From the NCBI RefSeq assembly GCF_025452095.1, contig NZ_CP104877.1:62001-126000 (forward strand): a DNA stretch of 64,000 nucleotides, read 5' to 3'. Origin of the DNA: Paenarthrobacter sp. JL.01a (lineage in GTDB: Bacteria > Actinomycetota > Actinomycetes > Actinomycetales > Micrococcaceae). Below are positions 62,303 to 64,000 of this stretch, one piece after another. Every line of letters begins with the position of its first letter. Positions within the stretch are counted from its first letter, which is position 1. The notes beneath the pieces were generated by a model, which saw only the letters and a program-made list of their open reading frames with translations, did no database searches and was not told the DNA's origin. The translations under genes were made by a program, and so were the position numbers.

Positions 62303-63265
62303 CTAGCAGCCGAGCTGCTCCACGGCCTCCAGGACATCGTGGACGGTAACGGCCATCAGTGCCGGGTCGGGCTCGGCTGAGAACACATCACCGCGGCGGA
62401 GTTCGACGGCGGTCAGCACCACGTGCGGTCCGGGCGGCGGTCCCCACTCTTCCGCAGGTGCGGGACCGAACAAGACCACGGATGGGCGCTCATATGCGGA
62501 GGCCAGATGCGCCGCGCCCGTATCGGCCGAAATCACCAGGCGGGCTTCGGCGATGGTTGCCGCGAATTCGGCGAGGCTTTGCCGCCCGGCCAGCACGCCG
62601 TCGTCGAGGTTTGCTCCCTTGAGTTTCGCCAAGGCGGCTGTCTCCTCCGCCCGGGCGCGCTCCGAGGTGCCCCCGGTGAGGACGATGTCGTGACCGGCAG
62701 CCGCGAGCTGGACGGCAACGTCCGCGAACCGTTCCACGGGCCACAGCCTGCTGCCGTAGGCGGCACCCACATGGATCACGGTGGCTCCGGGACGCGGCGG
62801 GGAAACCGCCGGGCGGTTGAGGCGGTAGTTCAGGGGATCGGCGTCGATTCCATGCCAATTGAGCAGCCGGGTCCACCGTTCGCGTTCGTTAACGCCCGTG
62901 ATCCACGAAGGCCCGTCGAGGCCGTCGGAAGCGTGCGCGATCACCCGGTTGGCGCCCAGTTCCTTGATCCGGAGCCGGCTCTCAGGCCCGTTTCCGTGCA
63001 GGTTGACCGCCACGTCCACGGCGCCGTGAGGCACCTTCAGGGGGTCATCGAGCCCAGGCGTGGGCAAGTGGCCGATTCCGCCAACCAACTCAAGTGCCTC
63101 GGCGATCCACGCCGGCCCAGCGTACACAATCCGGTGCTTCGGAAACGCCCTCCGCAAGCCCCGCAGCGCCGGAACCGCGACCAAAAGATCGCCGAGTTTC
63201 AGGGCGCGCAGGGCGAGCAACAGGGGTTGGTCCTGGTGGTCCTGGCTGTTCAATGCTGTGTCCAT
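62303..63265 (-). CDS. Glycosyltransferase family 9 protein (heptosyltransferase-like)
   Basis: A 320-residue GT-B enzyme. LLALRALKLGDLLVAVPALR is the first conserved motif of GT9. The C-terminal nucleotide-sugar part contains TVIHVGAAYGSRLWPVERFA, DIVLTGGTSERARAEE, and LVISADTGAAHLASAYERPS followed by VVLFGPA. In Gram-negatives GT9 enzymes add heptose to lipid A core. In this Gram-positive organism the acceptor is probably a cell-wall polymer or glycolipid. Start ATG 63265 has GGGAGG 6 bases upstream. It converges with the sigma-factor gene, one base between stops. Confidence 0.87.
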   Translation of the reverse strand: MDTALNSQDHQDQPLLLALRALKLGDLLVAVPALRGLRRAFPKHRIVYAGPAWIAEALELVGGIGHLPTPGLDDPLKVPHGAVDVAVNLHGNGPESRLRIKELGANRVIAHASDGLDGPSWITGVNERERWTRLLNWHGIDADPLNYRLNRPAVSPPRPGATVIHVGAAYGSRLWPVERFADVAVQLAAAGHDIVLTGGTSERARAEETAALAKLKGANLDDGVLAGRQSLAEFAATIAEARLVISADTGAAHLASAYERPSVVLFGPAPAEEWGPPPGPHVVLTAVELRRGDVFSAEPDPALMAVTVHDVLEAVEQLGC

Positions 63266-63351
63266 AGTGGCCTCCCGCTGAGAGTCTAGCGGCATGAAAC
63301 TTCTCACGGCCGCGTTGTTTAGCGTCCGGAGAACTGGGGAACGTTGCGGGT

Positions 63352-63924
63352 ATGGGAGGAACCGGAACGTTGAAGGCGGTCCTGTTTGACCGCGATGGAA
63401 CACTCGTTGTTGACGCGCCATACAACGGCGATCCGCAGCTGGTGCGGCCCATGGACGGCGCTGTTGCGGCGCTGCGGAAAGTCCGGAAGGCCGGGTTGGC
63501 TACGGGAGTGGTGAGCAACCAGTCGGGCGTGGCTCGTGGGCTGTTGACCCTGGACCAAGTGGCATCCGTGAACCGGCGGGTGGATCAGTTGTTGGGGCCG
63601 TTCGATGTGTGGGAAGTCTGCCCGCATGGACCGGCAGACGGCTGCGCATGCCGCAAGCCCGCTCCCGGAATGATCCTGTCCGCCTGCGAAACGTTGGGCA
63701 TCGCGCCGGAGGAAACTGCTTTCGTGGGCGATATCGGCGCCGACGTTGAGGCTGCGACGGCGGCCGGCTCCCGTGCCGTGCTGGTGCCCACGCCCGTTAC
63801 CAGGCAAGAGGAAATCGACTCAGCTGACGTAGTGGCTCGGGACCTCAGCCATGCCGTGGAACTCCTGCTCCGAGGCCACATCGCGCCGGAAAAGACCACC
63901 GCCGGACAGGAAGCCCCTGCATGA
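63352..63924 (+). CDS. HAD-IIIA hydrolase, D-glycero-D-manno-heptose bisphosphate phosphatase-like (GmhB type)
   Basis: A 190-residue phosphatase. Motif I is VLFDRDGTLVVDAPYNGDP, motif II is GVVSNQSGVARGLLT, a Cys/His zinc loop is CPHGPADGCACRKPAPGM, and motif IV is FVGDIGADVEAATAAG. The zinc loop is the signature of GmhB. It overlaps the next GT9 gene as ATGA, so heptose (or similar sugar) phosphate removal and transfer are linked. Divergent from the other GT9 gene. Confidence 0.87.
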   Translation: MGGTGTLKAVLFDRDGTLVVDAPYNGDPQLVRPMDGAVAALRKVRKAGLATGVVSNQSGVARGLLTLDQVASVNRRVDQLLGPFDVWEVCPHGPADGCACRKPAPGMILSACETLGIAPEETAFVGDIGADVEAATAAGSRAVLVPTPVTRQEEIDSADVVARDLSHAVELLLRGHIAPEKTTAGQEAPA

Positions 63925-64000
63925 GCCGCGTCCTGGTAGCCCGCTTGGACAGCATGGGAGATGTCCTGCTCTCAGGGCCCGCTGTTCGTGCAGTGGCGAA
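63921..64000 (+). CDS. Glycosyltransferase family 9 protein, N-terminal part (runs off the window)
   Basis: Only the first 26 codons are visible. They read SRVLVARLDSMGDVLLSGPA, the GT9 N-terminal motif (LDxxGDxLL). It starts in an ATGA overlap with the GmhB-like gene. It is the second GT9 of the cluster. Confidence 0.8.
   Translation, partial: MSRVLVARLDSMGDVLLSGPAVRAVA

Overview
The window looks like chromosomal DNA of a high-GC actinobacterium, most likely Arthrobacter or Paenarthrobacter (Micrococcaceae). The reasons are the strong GC bias at third codon positions, the many GTG and TTG starts, the promoters placed so that the transcript begins at the start codon, the ANTAR and SigB-type regulators, a HelR-type RNA polymerase recycling factor behind a rifamycin-associated element, and the neighbourhood pgm - peptide transporter - amidase - pheA - diacylglycerol kinase - serS. 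The genus is inferred; no rRNA or tRNA gene is present to confirm it.

Layout. 1-12.8 kb is ordinary chromosome: a truncated glutathionyl-hydroquinone reductase-like gene, a HAD phosphatase, a membrane methyltransferase coupled to an SDR protein, a glycerophosphodiesterase, a GH2 glycosidase, a hydroxyacid dehydrogenase, glycerate kinase, an MFS exporter divergent from an ArsR-type regulator, and a DHFR-fold protein. 12.8-20.6 kb is an accessory island of lower GC. It holds about a dozen small genes in both orientations: a barstar homologue, an Imm10-like protein, a DUF4265-like protein, a DUF6188-like protein and several unknowns. Eleven (perhaps twelve) copies of one palindromic repeat, centred on GATC with consensus arms CCGGTAAAG/CTTTACCGG, punctuate it. 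The repeat usually lies at the 3' end of a gene and in two or three cases supplies its stop codon. I read this as an array of orphan immunity genes without toxins. A frameshifted NUDIX gene closes the island.

20.6-24 kb holds a PfpI-type protein, an AraC-type regulator and an orphan. 23.2-40.6 kb is a large carbohydrate locus. A minus-strand run (FGGY kinase, DeoR regulator, PfkB kinase, CUT2-type ABC transporter, gluconate-2-dehydrogenase-like subunit 3, GMC flavoprotein, nitrilase-like amidase, zinc alcohol dehydrogenase, MocA-like protein, aldo/keto reductase and a second DeoR paralogue) faces a plus-strand aldolase - epimerase - SDR operon. Two kinases of types that act on C6 and C1, plus a class II aldolase, suggest ketose uptake, double phosphorylation and cleavage to trioses. 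The GMC, ADH, MocA and AKR enzymes would prepare a less common sugar, polyol or glycoside. The substrate cannot be read from sequence.

40.6-64 kb returns to core genome: a uracil/xanthine permease, a secreted GH26-like domain fused to an OpgC acyltransferase, a nitroreductase, phosphoglucomutase, a DUF4190 protein, a POT peptide transporter, peptidase E with an amidase, a rhodanese, prephenate dehydratase, a lipid kinase, serS, a methyltransferase, helR, a HAD phosphatase, an ABM monooxygenase, a GAF-ANTAR regulator divergent from a SigB-type sigma factor, and the start of a cluster with two GT9 glycosyltransferases and a GmhB-like phosphatase.
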